Notes under the pieces: generated by a model
Told to the model about the DNA's origin: nothing
Databases searched by the model: none
The model's input: the letters and a program-made list of their open reading frames with translations, nothing else
Source: Henriciella sp.
GTDB taxonomy: Bacteria; Pseudomonadota; Alphaproteobacteria; Caulobacterales; Hyphomonadaceae
DNA: 64,000 bases
Assembly: GCA_017642885.1 (NCBI GenBank)
Contig: JAEPOM010000010.1
Coordinates: forward strand, 47,907 to 111,906
Direction of reading: 5' to 3'
Made by a program: the position numbers and the translations under genes
Shown here: positions 49,683 to 59,157 of the stretch, piece after piece
Layout: each line of letters begins with the position of its first letter
Position numbering within the stretch: the first letter of the stretch is position 1

Positions 49683-50186
49683 ATGAAACTAGCAATATAC
49701 ATCTTGCGCTTTGCGTTCGCGTTTGTTGTCATCACTTTAGTTGTAAAACTGCTCAATTTCGCGGTTATTAGCTCTTCAGGCTTTTACTCTAACTATTCGG
49801 GGAGCCCGCGAGATTATTCCTTCGTGCCACGTGCCTTCCTCGGTTCATTTGTTTATTTGTCCGGCATCCTGATCACCTATTCCGCAATCGTCGACCTAAC
49901 CGCGATACCCGAGCGTGCGATAGAACGATTTCGATTTCGCTCCTTAGGTTGGTTGGGGATATGTGGTTTAGCCTTGTATTTAATGGTCTTAATCTGGTTG
50001 CTTGAGGCTATCACTCAGGTTTATTCGTTCATTCAATCAGACGTGTTGGCTCTCAATTCAAGTCTGTTTTGGTTATCAGCTACGCTCAACAATAGTCTTC
50101 CATACGTCCTCATCGGAGCATTGTGCTTTTACCTACGCTACCGCATCGCCGCCAACCGTCGTTTGGCCTCTGCCCACAAGCCATAG
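49683..50186 (+). CDS. Hypothetical four-helix membrane protein
   Basis: This 167-residue protein has about four transmembrane helices (residues about 5-27, 47-70, 86-110 and 128-155) and no recognisable motif. ATG 49683 is preferred; AGGTGG lies 8 bases upstream, and the longer reading from 49599 is polar and has no ribosome binding site. Its codons are visibly richer in A and T than those of typA next to it, so recent arrival or weak expression is possible. It is in the same direction as typA, 77 bp away. Confidence 0.6.
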   Translation: MKLAIYILRFAFAFVVITLVVKLLNFAVISSSGFYSNYSGSPRDYSFVPRAFLGSFVYLSGILITYSAIVDLTAIPERAIERFRFRSLGWLGICGLALYLMVLIWLLEAITQVYSFIQSDVLALNSSLFWLSATLNNSLPYVLIGALCFYLRYRIAANRRLASAHKP

Positions 50187-50263
50187 CCAAAGCGCTCGGC
50201 GGCGTGTATGGCGCGCGCAAAGAAATGTGCCGCCAGCGGCCCGCCCTCCCCAGGACAGATGAC

Positions 50264-52090
50264 ATGACTGAGCCAACTTCACTGCGCAATATTGCGATTA
50301 TCGCCCACGTTGACCACGGCAAGACGACCCTGGTCGACTGCTTGCTGAAACAGTCCGGCACGTTTCGGGAGAACGAGGCGACGGCTGAGCGGATGATGGA
50401 TTCCAACGATCTGGAAAAGGAACGCGGGATTACCATCCTCGCCAAAACAACCAGCGTCGTCTGGGGCGATACGCGGATCAACATTGTCGACACGCCTGGG
50501 CACGCCGACTTTGGCGGCGAGGTGGAGCGGATCCTGTCTATGGTGGACGGCGCGATCGTGCTGGTCGATGCCGCTGAAGGCCCTATGCCACAGACCAAGT
50601 TCGTGGTCTCGAAAGCCTTGAAGATCGGCCTTCGCCCAATCGTCGCCGTCAACAAGATCGACAAGCCGGAACGCCGTCCCGATGAAGTGATCGACGAAGT
50701 GTTCGACCTGTTCGATGCACTCGGCGCGGATGATGATCAGCTTGATTTCCCGATCCTGTATGGCTCCGCTAAGAATGGCTGGATGTCGACCCAGTACGAA
50801 GAAGAACGCACGAATATGGACGAGTTGTTCGACCTCGTCGTCCAGCACGTGCCGGAACCCAAAGTCGAAGAAGGTGCGTTCCGGATGCTCGCGACGACGA
50901 TTGGGGCGGACAATTTTCTCGGCCGCATTCTGACGGGACGGATCACAGCCGGAACCGTGAAGCCGAACCAGACGGTGAAAGTGCTGTCGCGCGATGGATC
51001 CCTGGTGGAAAACGGGCGCGTCTCGAAAGTTCTGGCGTTTCGCGGCCTCGAGCGAGAGCCGATCGAAATGGGTGAAGCTGGAGACATCGTTTCCATCGCG
51101 GGTCTCGCCAAGGCCAACGTGGCGGACACTTTTGTCGACCCCAGCGTCAGTACGCCGATTGAAGCGCAGCCGATTGATCCGCCGACGCTGTCCATGACCT
51201 TCCGGGTCAATGATAGCCCGCTGGCCGGTACCGAAGGCGACAAAGTCACAAGCCGCGTGATCTGGGATCGCCTGGTCAAAGAGGCCGAGGGCAATGTCGC
51301 GCTGAAAGTGGAGCGCTCAACTGAAGCAGAGAGCTTCATCGTCTCAGGCCGCGGCGAGCTACAGCTGGCGGTTCTGATCGAAACGATGCGCCGCGAAGGC
51401 TTCGAGCTCGGCGTCTCGCGCCCGCAAGTCGTCTACAAGCAAGGCGATGGCGGCGAACGGCTCGAGCCGATCGAGGAAGTGGTTATCGATGTCGATGACG
51501 AGTTTTCCGGTGCGGTGGTTCAGAAACTGTCTGAGCGCAAAGCCGAGATGATCGAGATGCGGCAATCTGGTGTGGGGCGCACGCGCATGGTCTTCCACGC
51601 GCCAACCCGCGGCCTCATCGGCTATCAGGGTGAACTAATGACCGATACGCGCGGCACCGCGATCATGAACCGGGTCTTCCTCGATTATTCCGAATTCAAG
51701 GGCAAGATTCAGGGCCGTCGTACGGGCACTCTGATCGCTATGGACAAAGGCGAAGCTGTCGCTTTTGCGCTGTGGAACTTGGAAGATCGTGGCCCAATGA
51801 TGATCCATCCGGGTGACAAGGTCTATCAAGGCATGATCATCGGTGAACACACCCGCGACAATGACCTTGAGGTCAATGTTCTCAAAGGCAAGAAGCTCTC
51901 CAACGTGCGGGCCTCCGGAACCGACGAAGCCGTGCGGCTGACTCCGCCGCTGCAGATGACGCTGGAAAAATCACTCGCCTATATTGCGGATGATGAGCTG
52001 GTGGAGGTCACCCCTGAGAGCATCCGTCTGCGCAAGGTCCACCTCGATCCGCATGAACGCAAGCGGGCCGCCAAGTCGGCGAACGCATAG
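50264..52090 (+). CDS. typA: Ribosome-associated GTPase TypA/BipA
   Basis: TypA is a translational GTPase that helps 50S assembly and stress adaptation. The 608-residue protein has the G1 loop [10 protein letters not shown] near residue 14, effector loop [26 protein letters not shown] (G3) and [10 protein letters not shown] (G4). Domains II, III and V and the C-terminal [12 protein letters not shown] follow. ATG 50264 is chosen, with AGGA at 50252-50255; the reading from 50123 overlaps the upstream gene. The length is normal. Confidence 0.96.
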   Translation: MTEPTSLRNIAIIAHVDHGKTTLVDCLLKQSGTFRENEATAERMMDSNDLEKERGITILAKTTSVVWGDTRINIVDTPGHADFGGEVERILSMVDGAIVLVDAAEGPMPQTKFVVSKALKIGLRPIVAVNKIDKPERRPDEVIDEVFDLFDALGADDDQLDFPILYGSAKNGWMSTQYEEERTNMDELFDLVVQHVPEPKVEEGAFRMLATTIGADNFLGRILTGRITAGTVKPNQTVKVLSRDGSLVENGRVSKVLAFRGLEREPIEMGEAGDIVSIAGLAKANVADTFVDPSVSTPIEAQPIDPPTLSMTFRVNDSPLAGTEGDKVTSRVIWDRLVKEAEGNVALKVERSTEAESFIVSGRGELQLAVLIETMRREGFELGVSRPQVVYKQGDGGERLEPIEEVVIDVDDEFSGAVVQKLSERKAEMIEMRQSGVGRTRMVFHAPTRGLIGYQGELMTDTRGTAIMNRVFLDYSEFKGKIQGRRTGTLIAMDKGEAVAFALWNLEDRGPMMIHPGDKVYQGMIIGEHTRDNDLEVNVLKGKKLSNVRASGTDEAVRLTPPLQMTLEKSLAYIADDELVEVTPESIRLRKVHLDPHERKRAAKSANA

Positions 52091-52131
52091 GGCGGGATTG
52101 CTCGATCCTGACTAAAACTGCGTCGGATATC

Positions 52132-52159
52132 AGAAAAGCCCGCGACCGAAGCCGCGGGC
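52132..52159 (-). terminator. Terminator for the S9 peptidase gene
   Basis: A 7-bp GC stem (GCCCGCG 52138-52144 with CGCGGGC 52153-52159) is followed on the minus strand by TTTTCTG. It lies 8 bp after the stop of the leftward peptidase gene and 47 bp after typA, so it may also slow typA transcripts. Confidence 0.75.
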
Positions 52160-52166
52160 ATTTCAA

Positions 52167-54239
52167 TTACTCTTCTGTATCACCCTGATTCGCGGGATCA
52201 TATTTCGCGAACCAGCCCATAATATTGTCGGTCTTGGCGATCAGGCGTGATGGCCGGCCGGCAATATAGTGGGATGAGCCCGGGACGCGGATCAGCGCTG
52301 TTTCGACGCCTTTCAGCTTGAGGGCCGTGTAGAATTGCTCGGCTTCCCACGTGGGGGTGCGCCAATCTTCCTCGCCGACCATGACCAAAGTCGGGGTCAC
52401 GACATTCTCGATCAGCATGATCGGGGAGAAGTCGAGGAAGGCCTCTGGGTTTTCCCACGGATCCGCGCGTATCCAGTGACGTCGAACGAACTGAGCAATG
52501 TCCGCAGACAGCGCCATAGTCATCCAATTGATCACCGGCTTGATGCTGGCGGCCGCGGCAAAACGGTCTGTCTTGCCCACGGTCCAGGCGGTGAGGATAC
52601 CGCCGCCCGAGCCGCCGGTGACGAACAGGCGGTCTTCGCTGACATAGTTTCGCTCAACCAAGGCGTCGACCACACTCATCAGATCTTCGTAATCATTGCC
52701 TGGATAGGCCTGGTCGATTGCGCCGGCGAACGCCCCGCCATAGCCGGTCGATCCGCGTGGGTTCACGTAGACGGTGACATAGCCCTCTGCCGCATAGCGC
52801 TGGATCTCGCTGGCAAAGAAGGGGCCGTACATTGCGAATGGCCCCCCATGGATCTCGAGGATCATCGGATGAGAGCCATCGGCTTCAAATCCATGTGGGA
52901 GGGCGACCCAGGCTTCGATCTCCAGACCATCGACGCGCGACGGAACCTGAATTTCGTCAATCGCCGCCATGTCGAGATGACCAAGCACATCTGAATTGAG
53001 GTCGGTCAGAACGCGGTCCTCAACATTGCGTCCCGTGACAGCAATCTCGGACGGGCGGTCTGGCGAGCCAGCTGTGTAGGCGATCACTGGACGGCGTGTA
53101 TCAGACACGCTGAAACTGCCTCCGGCATAAGGCCGTCCAATCGAGGTGCCGCCGAGATTGGTGGCGAGTGTGTCGACTTCGCTTTCCATTGAAACAGAGA
53201 CGAGGTCGATCACGCCGGAATTTTCAATCTGAGCGATCAGGCTGCGGCCGTTCGGGTGCCAGGCCATGTTGTCGAAGGATCGATCAAAGTCAGCGGCCAG
53301 CTCCGTGCTGCCGCTGCCGTCTGCGCTCATCACGTACAGGTCGGCTTGCTGATAGGATTTCAGCAAATCATCATAACCCAAATAAGCAATCTTGCTGCCG
53401 TCCGGGGAGACAACGGGGTTCACATCCGGGCCGTCGCGGCTCGTCAACACTGTGCGCGACAGGTCCGACAGGGAGACGCGATAGATCTCGCTCTCGATCG
53501 GGTCGAGTTCGCGATCCTCGACATCATTACCGACAACAAGAAGAGCTTCGTTCCCGAGCCAGGCGGGCGAACCGAAATCGGCTTCGCCACTAGTAATCTG
53601 ACGCGGTGTGCCGCCATTGGTCGAGACGGTATAAACGTGCGTCGCGCCTTCTTTCAGGTAGCCCTGACCGTCAAAGCGGAAAGTCAGATCGTCAAAGACG
53701 CGAACCGGATCAGCCCATTCCGCGCCGTCTGGCTTGGCCGGTGGTTTCGCAAAGCTTGGCGTTTCGCCCGGGGTGAACATTGTGAACGCAATGTGCGACC
53801 CGTCTGGCGACCAGGTGGCGTTGCCCGGGCCGCTCGGGAGCTGTGCCAATGAGACAGAACGATCGCTGTCGAGATAGTACAGTCGCAGATCCGGCTTGCC
53901 GTCTGTCGCGGTCGTGTAAATCAGCAGTGTTCCATCCGGCGACCAGCGCGGTGCACCCGCAGAAGAGCCCCCGGTAATGAGCGGACGGTGCGCGCCCGAG
54001 CGGACATCCAGCGTCCACAGATCACCGCGATCCTGGTCCTTCAATTTGTCCATGGAACGGCGGACATAGACGATTGTCCGGCCATCCGGCGAGATTTGAG
54101 GATCAGCCGCATACTCTATGTCGAACACGCGCTCGGCGGTAAATTTCCGGCTGGTATCTTCTTCGTGCCCATCGGCCATTGCCGGACCGGCAACTATGCC
54201 AAGCGCGATCACGCCACCTAGCAGTCGAGGTATCTGCAT
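52167..54239 (-). CDS. Exported S9-family peptidase
   Basis: This 690-residue exported peptidase has a signal peptide (LLGGVIALGIVAGPAMADG). A beta-propeller follows, with repeated SPDG motifs (ISPDGRTIVYV, WSPDGTLLIY, WSPDGSHIAF and VSPDGSKIAYL). The C-terminal prolyl-oligopeptidase domain has the nucleophile elbow VTGGSGGG, the Asp of GEEDWRTPTWEAEQ and the His of PGSSHYIAGRPS. Such enzymes release acyl- or dipeptides from short peptides. Start 54239 has AAAGGAG upstream and is preferred over 54386. The location is periplasmic or outer-membrane. Confidence 0.92.
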   Translation of the reverse strand: MQIPRLLGGVIALGIVAGPAMADGHEEDTSRKFTAERVFDIEYAADPQISPDGRTIVYVRRSMDKLKDQDRGDLWTLDVRSGAHRPLITGGSSAGAPRWSPDGTLLIYTTATDGKPDLRLYYLDSDRSVSLAQLPSGPGNATWSPDGSHIAFTMFTPGETPSFAKPPAKPDGAEWADPVRVFDDLTFRFDGQGYLKEGATHVYTVSTNGGTPRQITSGEADFGSPAWLGNEALLVVGNDVEDRELDPIESEIYRVSLSDLSRTVLTSRDGPDVNPVVSPDGSKIAYLGYDDLLKSYQQADLYVMSADGSGSTELAADFDRSFDNMAWHPNGRSLIAQIENSGVIDLVSVSMESEVDTLATNLGGTSIGRPYAGGSFSVSDTRRPVIAYTAGSPDRPSEIAVTGRNVEDRVLTDLNSDVLGHLDMAAIDEIQVPSRVDGLEIEAWVALPHGFEADGSHPMILEIHGGPFAMYGPFFASEIQRYAAEGYVTVYVNPRGSTGYGGAFAGAIDQAYPGNDYEDLMSVVDALVERNYVSEDRLFVTGGSGGGILTAWTVGKTDRFAAAASIKPVINWMTMALSADIAQFVRRHWIRADPWENPEAFLDFSPIMLIENVVTPTLVMVGEEDWRTPTWEAEQFYTALKLKGVETALIRVPGSSHYIAGRPSRLIAKTDNIMGWFAKYDPANQGDTEE

Positions 54240-54341
54240 CACCTTGTCTCCTTTGTTATTTTGTATCTGGCCTAACACTAATCTTTGGCGGGGGCCAAGC
54301 ACTGCCTTTTCCTTGCCACAAGAAATCATTACATTGACGAT

Positions 54342-54791
54342 ATGAGCCTGTATTCTCATCCGGGAGCGGGATGGTCTATCCGTCACTGGCGGCGCGACGA
54401 TTATCCGCAGATTGAGGTTATCTTTCGAGAATGCCTCGCCGCTTTTCCATGGCGTGGATCGGTGCGTGATGAGGTGTTGCGTTTGCGCCAGGCGCTCTCA
54501 GCAAACATTGCCTTTGTCGCTGAAGAGAAGAATGCGGGCGTCGTCGGCTTTTTGACCCTGGAACAAGGCAAAGCCTATGTGCCGCATGTCTTCGTCGACG
54601 GAGACTGGCGCTTTTGCGGGGTTGGCAGCGGCCTCTTGCAGGTGGCGCGGAACTTTGTCGGGCGCCCCCTTCAACTCGATGTTGATATACAGAACGCCGC
54701 AGCGATTGAGGCTTACACCGCCCTCGGCTGGAGAGAGCGCGCCAAAGTCGGGCGCGGCTCGCGCGAGCAAGTGCGGCTAGTCGGACCTTAA
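54342..54791 (+). CDS. GNAT-family acetyltransferase
   Basis: This 149-residue protein has the GNAT core, with an acetyl-CoA loop in DWRFCGVGSGLLQVARNF and the final strand AAIEAYTALGWRERAKVG. The acceptor is unknown. ATG 54342 is chosen because the domain starts right after it, although no clear ribosome binding site is visible. The gene is convergent with the deaminase gene (4-base overlap) and divergent from the S9 peptidase. Confidence 0.77.
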   Translation: MSLYSHPGAGWSIRHWRRDDYPQIEVIFRECLAAFPWRGSVRDEVLRLRQALSANIAFVAEEKNAGVVGFLTLEQGKAYVPHVFVDGDWRFCGVGSGLLQVARNFVGRPLQLDVDIQNAAAIEAYTALGWRERAKVGRGSREQVRLVGP

Positions 54792-55804
54792 GGGTTCGCG
54801 GCAGCGACCTCTTCTATATTCTTGAGATGCACAGCCTGTTCTTCTGACGAGAGGAACGAACCGGTGAAACTGTTTCGGGCGAGGGTCAGGATGTGATCGC
54901 GGGTCAGGCCGACAGCTTGCGCGGTCTCCACGAAGTTTTGATTCACATAGCCGCCAAAATAGGCCGGGTCGTCGCTATTAATCGTGGCGCGCAGGCCGAG
55001 GTCCAGCATGCGCTTCATCGGGTGATCCTTGAGATCATCGACCACGCAGAGCGACAGGTTTGACAGAGGGCACACGGTCAGCGTCAAGCCTGCGTCTTTC
55101 ACGCGCGCGATCAGGGCGTCGTCTTCGAGCAGGCGATTGCCGTGGTCGATGCGGTCAATCTTGAGCAGATCCAGCGCTTCATAGACATATTCAGGCGGCC
55201 CTTCTTCACCCGCATGTGCGACGAGTTTCAGGCCTTTCTCGCGCGCCGCGGCGAAGACACGCTCAAACTTGGAGGGCGGGTGACCGACTTCACTGGAATC
55301 GAGACCGACACCGTGGATCCGGTCAAGGAAGGGCTCGGCTTGCGCCAGTGTCTCAAACGCGTCCTCTTCAGGCAGATGGCGCAGGAAACACATGATCAGC
55401 TTGTACGTAATGCCATATTTGTCCGCAGCGGCGTCCAGGGCTGACAGGATGCCATTTACCGGCGTGGCAAATGACAGACCGCGTTCCGTATGGCCCTGCG
55501 GGTCGAAGAAAACCTCAACATGGCGCACATTGTCGGCATGGCAGCGTTTTAAATAAGCATCTGTGAGATCGTGGAAATCCGCTTCGGTCTGCAGCACGGA
55601 CATGCCTTGATAATAGATATCGAGAAAGTCCTGCAGATTGGAGAAATTGTATGCGGCTTTCACCTCTTCCAAAGTATTGAAGGGCAGGTCGACGCCGTTG
55701 CGTTCAGCAAACAGCATCAATTGCTCGGGTTCCAGGCTACCTTCCAGGTGCAAGTGGAGTTCAGCTTTGGGGAGCGCGGCGATCAGGGCGTTTAAATCAG
55801 TCAT
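54788..55804 (-). CDS. Adenosine/adenine deaminase family protein
   Basis: This 338-residue metal-dependent deaminase has KAELHLHLEGSLEPEQL near residue 14 (zinc HxH), LVAHAGEEGPPEYV near 197 (His and catalytic Glu), IDHGNRLLED and TINSDDPAYFGGYVNQNF near 280. The SDDPAYFGGY form, rather than the NTDDP of true adenosine deaminases, matches adenine deaminases of this superfamily, so adenine to hypoxanthine is the favoured reaction. It is cytoplasmic. Confidence 0.88.
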   Translation of the reverse strand: MTDLNALIAALPKAELHLHLEGSLEPEQLMLFAERNGVDLPFNTLEEVKAAYNFSNLQDFLDIYYQGMSVLQTEADFHDLTDAYLKRCHADNVRHVEVFFDPQGHTERGLSFATPVNGILSALDAAADKYGITYKLIMCFLRHLPEEDAFETLAQAEPFLDRIHGVGLDSSEVGHPPSKFERVFAAAREKGLKLVAHAGEEGPPEYVYEALDLLKIDRIDHGNRLLEDDALIARVKDAGLTLTVCPLSNLSLCVVDDLKDHPMKRMLDLGLRATINSDDPAYFGGYVNQNFVETAQAVGLTRDHILTLARNSFTGSFLSSEEQAVHLKNIEEVAAANP

Positions 55805-55925
55805 TCCGTGCTGCTACTATGAACCTGTCCTTTTGGGGAGCCCTGTAACTAAGCCCTCGCGCATTCGTTAACCGCTGATATAGTCCTCATCACAGGGCCG
55901 ACGGGGAAGCCCATGGAGGAGACAG

Positions 55926-56714
55926 ATGGAACTGATCTGGTGGATCATTCCGGCACTGGCGGGTGTGATTGGACTTGTCCTAAGTTTTGCCGGGCTCGGA
56001 CGCTTATTGAAAATGCGATTGGCCGCAGGGGCGCTGCGCCTGCTCATGGGGCTCGGGCTGATTGGCGGCGCTGGGATCGGCGTGCTGGCAGGGCTGAACC
56101 TGCAAACTTATAAAGCCCTGACCAAGGAGCGCGATGTCGCGCAAATCGAATTCGCCCAGGAATCAGGGGCTGAAGACACTTACACAATGACGATGACTTT
56201 GGCTGATGGCGAGATCATTCGCCAGGAAGGCTTTATCGGCGATGAGTTCCAGGTCAGTGCCCAGGTTATTCGCTTCTCTCCAATGAAGCAGCTGCTCGGC
56301 TATGAAAGCCTGTATCGGTTGGAGTTCATCGAGAGCCGGTATGCGCGGCGTTATGATTCCACACGGCTGTCGACCTCGACGTCGTATGGACGCCGGGTGA
56401 GCGAAGATGGAAAGCTGGAAATGTTCGACCAGGAAATCGGCTTCGATGTGTATGGCGCGTTGGTGAACTATGGCGGCGAGGAAGCCCTCGATGAAGTGCT
56501 CGAAGGAGAGCTGGAACCGGGCGATGATTTTCAGAGCATGTTCTCGGCGGGGATGCTCTCATCTAAGGATTCAGGTGGCTCCGCACCATTTGGATCGGCG
56601 GTTTACTTTCCAATGGGCGACCGTTTGAAGTACAAGGTACGCATCACGCAAAGCGCGCTGGTGGTTGAGCCAGAAGACAATCGCACCCGGCAACGGATGA
56701 TATCAGGGAATTAA
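55926..56714 (+). CDS. Hypothetical membrane-anchored protein
   Basis: This 262-residue protein has two N-terminal transmembrane helices (about residues 3-25 and 36-58) and a larger soluble domain with beta character (EFAQESGAEDTYTMTMTLAD and RYDSTRLSTSTSYGRRV). No known family is recognised. AGGAGA lies just upstream of ATG 55926. The methyltransferase gene follows after 3 bp. The soluble part should face the periplasm. Confidence 0.6.
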   Translation: MELIWWIIPALAGVIGLVLSFAGLGRLLKMRLAAGALRLLMGLGLIGGAGIGVLAGLNLQTYKALTKERDVAQIEFAQESGAEDTYTMTMTLADGEIIRQEGFIGDEFQVSAQVIRFSPMKQLLGYESLYRLEFIESRYARRYDSTRLSTSTSYGRRVSEDGKLEMFDQEIGFDVYGALVNYGGEEALDEVLEGELEPGDDFQSMFSAGMLSSKDSGGSAPFGSAVYFPMGDRLKYKVRITQSALVVEPEDNRTRQRMISGN

Positions 56715-56717
56715 ATC

Positions 56718-57347
56718 ATGTTTGGACTTTGGGAACGATACGTGGTGCCGCCTTTGATATCGTGCGCCTGCTCGTCCAAGCCCATCATGAAACAACGTGC
56801 CAAGATCGTTCCGGAAGCCGAAGGGGTCGTTCTGGAAGTAGGCTGCGGATCCGGGACAAATTTTGAGCTCTATGATCAATCCAAGGTCACTCACTTACAC
56901 GCAATTGAACCGGCTGAGGGCATGGTCAAACGTGCACGTGCGGCTTGGGCGGAGGGACGTCATGAGACGCCTTGCGATATCCATACCTGCGGTGCGGAAG
57001 CCGTTCCCCTCGACGATAACAGCGTCGACACGGCGGTTGTCACTTTCGTCCTGTGTACGATTCCAGATTGGGAAAGCTCCCTTCAAGAGCTGCGCCGGGT
57101 CCTGAAACCGGGCGGGAAAGTCCTGTTCTCTGAGCACGGCCTTGCGCCGGATGACGGCGTTGCGAAGTGGCAGCACCGCGTCGAGCCTGTCTGGAAGCGC
57201 CTCGCGGGTGGGTGTCATCTGACGCGCGATACCAAGTCGATGCTGGAATCCGGCGGTTTCGCTGTGGATCAGCACGAGACGATGTATCTGCCCAACACTC
57301 CAAAGATTGCAGGCTTTGCGAGCTGGGGAAGCGCGCGTGTCGCCTGA
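56718..57347 (+). CDS. Class I SAM methyltransferase (METTL7-like)
   Basis: This 209-residue methyltransferase has the SAM motif VVLEVGCGSGTNFELYD near residue 38, HAIEPAEGMVKRARAAW near 62 and VTFVLCTIPDWESSLQELRR. RVLKPGGKVLFSEHG follows near 130. The last segments (WKRLAGGCHLTRDT) match eukaryotic METTL7/TMT1-type methyltransferases, which act on thiols, so small-molecule or lipid substrates are possible. Its end overlaps the HODM gene by 11 bases. Confidence 0.82.
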   Translation: MFGLWERYVVPPLISCACSSKPIMKQRAKIVPEAEGVVLEVGCGSGTNFELYDQSKVTHLHAIEPAEGMVKRARAAWAEGRHETPCDIHTCGAEAVPLDDNSVDTAVVTFVLCTIPDWESSLQELRRVLKPGGKVLFSEHGLAPDDGVAKWQHRVEPVWKRLAGGCHLTRDTKSMLESGGFAVDQHETMYLPNTPKIAGFASWGSARVA

Positions 57348-58161
57348 GGCGCGACCGCCTTATCTTCCCTTTCTCGGTGGGCCTCCAGATTTCGAGCCGG
57401 GTCTCACCCCCATTCCAGTCGAACGATGGTTCTTCCCCGATACCGAGGAAAATGCCTGGCTGCGCGATAAGTGCCTGATCATGAAAATGATGCGTGCAAA
57501 CGTGTCGGGCGGTGCGCTGAGCAATGATGCCTGCGAAGAGCTTCTCGCATTGATGGTCGAGGAGACCGGTCGGGTGCCAAATCAAAGCATGCCGACTGCG
57601 TTGGAAGAAGCGGCTTCGTTGGTCTCAGATGACCTCTGTATTCTCGAAGCGCGGCGACCTGGCGACTGGCGTTTAACCGCCGGCGTGCTCTGCGCGCCGA
57701 CCTATTGGACATTGCCGGAACGGGTCGGTCTCGACCTCGCGGGGCTGCATGGTCCTGTCCCAGGGGGCGATCCAAAGCTCGCGGCCCGCATTGGGCGGGT
57801 GTTTACAGGATTGAAGCCAGGGATTGTGCTGGAACGCTTAAACTGGACGGTGCAGGCGAGCGATAAGCGCTACACGCCGGACCGGCCCGGCATAGGCGGC
57901 AAGCGTCCGAGCGATTTGCATCTGCGTGTAGAACGGCAGACCTTGCGCAAGCTGCCCGGCACCGGTGCTGTCGTATTTGCAATCCGCATCTGCCTCGACC
58001 CGTTGCTGACCGTGCTTGAGGATGGGTCGACCCGCGAAGCGTTTGAGGATGCCTGGCTCGGCGCTCCAGAACAGGTGCGCCGCTACAAGCATTGGCACGA
58101 ATTGGAGCCCCTGGTTGCAGAAGCCTGCCGACGGGCGCAGATTGAACGTTCAGTGACCTGA
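57337..58161 (+). CDS. DUF3445, heme-dependent oxidative N-demethylase-like protein
   Basis: This 274-residue protein is of the HODM (DUF3445) family, whose characterised members use heme to demethylate secondary amines. Marks are DWRLTAGVLCAPTYWTLPE near residue 106 and HGPVPGGDPKLAARIGRVF, then LHLRVERQTLRKLPGTGAVVF-like near 190. The start is GTG 57337 inside the methyltransferase end, with GGGGAAG upstream; the frame from 57307 lacks one. It is in a run with the methyltransferase and the DUF4188 gene. Confidence 0.87.
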   Translation: MSPEARPPYLPFLGGPPDFEPGLTPIPVERWFFPDTEENAWLRDKCLIMKMMRANVSGGALSNDACEELLALMVEETGRVPNQSMPTALEEAASLVSDDLCILEARRPGDWRLTAGVLCAPTYWTLPERVGLDLAGLHGPVPGGDPKLAARIGRVFTGLKPGIVLERLNWTVQASDKRYTPDRPGIGGKRPSDLHLRVERQTLRKLPGTGAVVFAIRICLDPLLTVLEDGSTREAFEDAWLGAPEQVRRYKHWHELEPLVAEACRRAQIERSVT

Positions 58162-58171
58162 GGGGGCTGCG

Positions 58172-58693
58172 ATGCCAAAACCTGTTCCGGGCCGGATGAC
58201 GGCGGCAATCGAGGGCGATTTCGTCCTTTTCCTAATTGGCATGCGTATCCACAAATTATGGAAAGTCTGGAAATGGGTGCCCGTGTTCATGTCGATGCCG
58301 CGCATGCTCATGGAACTTGGCAAGAATCCGGAACTCGGCCTGTTGCATTCAAAGACCTTTTTCAGCCTGCGCAGTCCATATCTGGTCCAGTACTGGCGCA
58401 GCTTTGAAGACCTGCATGCCTATTCCGTCGATCGGAGTCTCGAACACCTGCCGGCGTGGAAAGCGTTCAACAAGGCGATTGGCGCGTCTGGCGATGTCGG
58501 CATCTGGCACGAGACCTATCTGATCAAGGCGGGCACGCATGAAACGGTTTATGGGAATATGCCGCCAGTTGGCCTCGGCGCGGCGTTTGGATTGAAGCCG
58601 GCTACTGGCAAGAACAAATCGGCCAAAGGACGCCTGCAGCAAACCGATGGAAATGATCAACCCGACATGGACGACGCTAACAAAGCGACCTAG
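58172..58693 (+). CDS. DUF4188 (monooxygenase-like) protein
   Basis: This 173-residue protein resembles the DUF4188 family, with FVLFLIGMRIHKLWKVWKW near residue 17 and SPYLVQYWRSFEDLHAYS with a His near 86-90. IWHETYLIKAGTHETVYGNMP follows near 115. Its fold is probably a ferredoxin-like dimer related to heme monooxygenases, and no reaction is proven. The 40-residue tail is low-complexity Lys/Asp/Asn. It starts 10 bp after the HODM gene, with GAGGGG upstream. Confidence 0.8.
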   Translation: MPKPVPGRMTAAIEGDFVLFLIGMRIHKLWKVWKWVPVFMSMPRMLMELGKNPELGLLHSKTFFSLRSPYLVQYWRSFEDLHAYSVDRSLEHLPAWKAFNKAIGASGDVGIWHETYLIKAGTHETVYGNMPPVGLGAAFGLKPATGKNKSAKGRLQQTDGNDQPDMDDANKAT

Positions 58694-58719
58694 ATAAGCG
58701 CCAAACCGATGGAGCTTGC

Positions 58720-59157
58720 ATGAAATACTGGTTGTTCAAATCCGAACCCTTCAAATGGAGCTGGGAGCAGCAGAAAGCCAAGGGCGATGCTGGCGAGGAA
58801 TGGGACGGTATTCGCAACTATCAGGCGCGCAACAATATGCGCGAGATGAAAATCGGCGATCGCGGCTTTTTCTATCACTCGAATGAAGGCCTGGAAGTGG
58901 TTGGGATCGTGGAAGTTTCCGCGGAAAGCGCGCCGGATTCGACCACGGATGACGAGCGCTGGGACTGCGTCCATATCCGCGCGCTGGCGGACATGCCCAA
59001 GCCGGTTACGCTGAAGACCGTGAAAGCGACCGAAGCCCTCGCCGCCATGTCCCTGGTCACCAGCATGCGGCTCTCCGTGCAGCCGGTTCTTGAGGATGAG
59101 TGGATGGAAGTCTGCCGCATGGGCGGGCTTAACGGGAAGACGCTGAAACCGCTCTAA
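58720..59157 (+). CDS. EVE-domain protein
   Basis: This 145-residue protein is a single EVE domain: WLFKSEPFKWSWEQQ at the start, WDGIRNYQARNNMREMKIGD near residue 28, and FFYHSNEGLEVVGIVEVS near 52. EVE domains are PUA-like and bind modified bases in DNA or RNA; the short form is like human THYN1. Start 58720 has GGAG upstream, 26 bp after the DUF4188 gene. Its stop overlaps the opposite gene by 4 bases. Confidence 0.9.
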   Translation: MKYWLFKSEPFKWSWEQQKAKGDAGEEWDGIRNYQARNNMREMKIGDRGFFYHSNEGLEVVGIVEVSAESAPDSTTDDERWDCVHIRALADMPKPVTLKTVKATEALAAMSLVTSMRLSVQPVLEDEWMEVCRMGGLNGKTLKPL

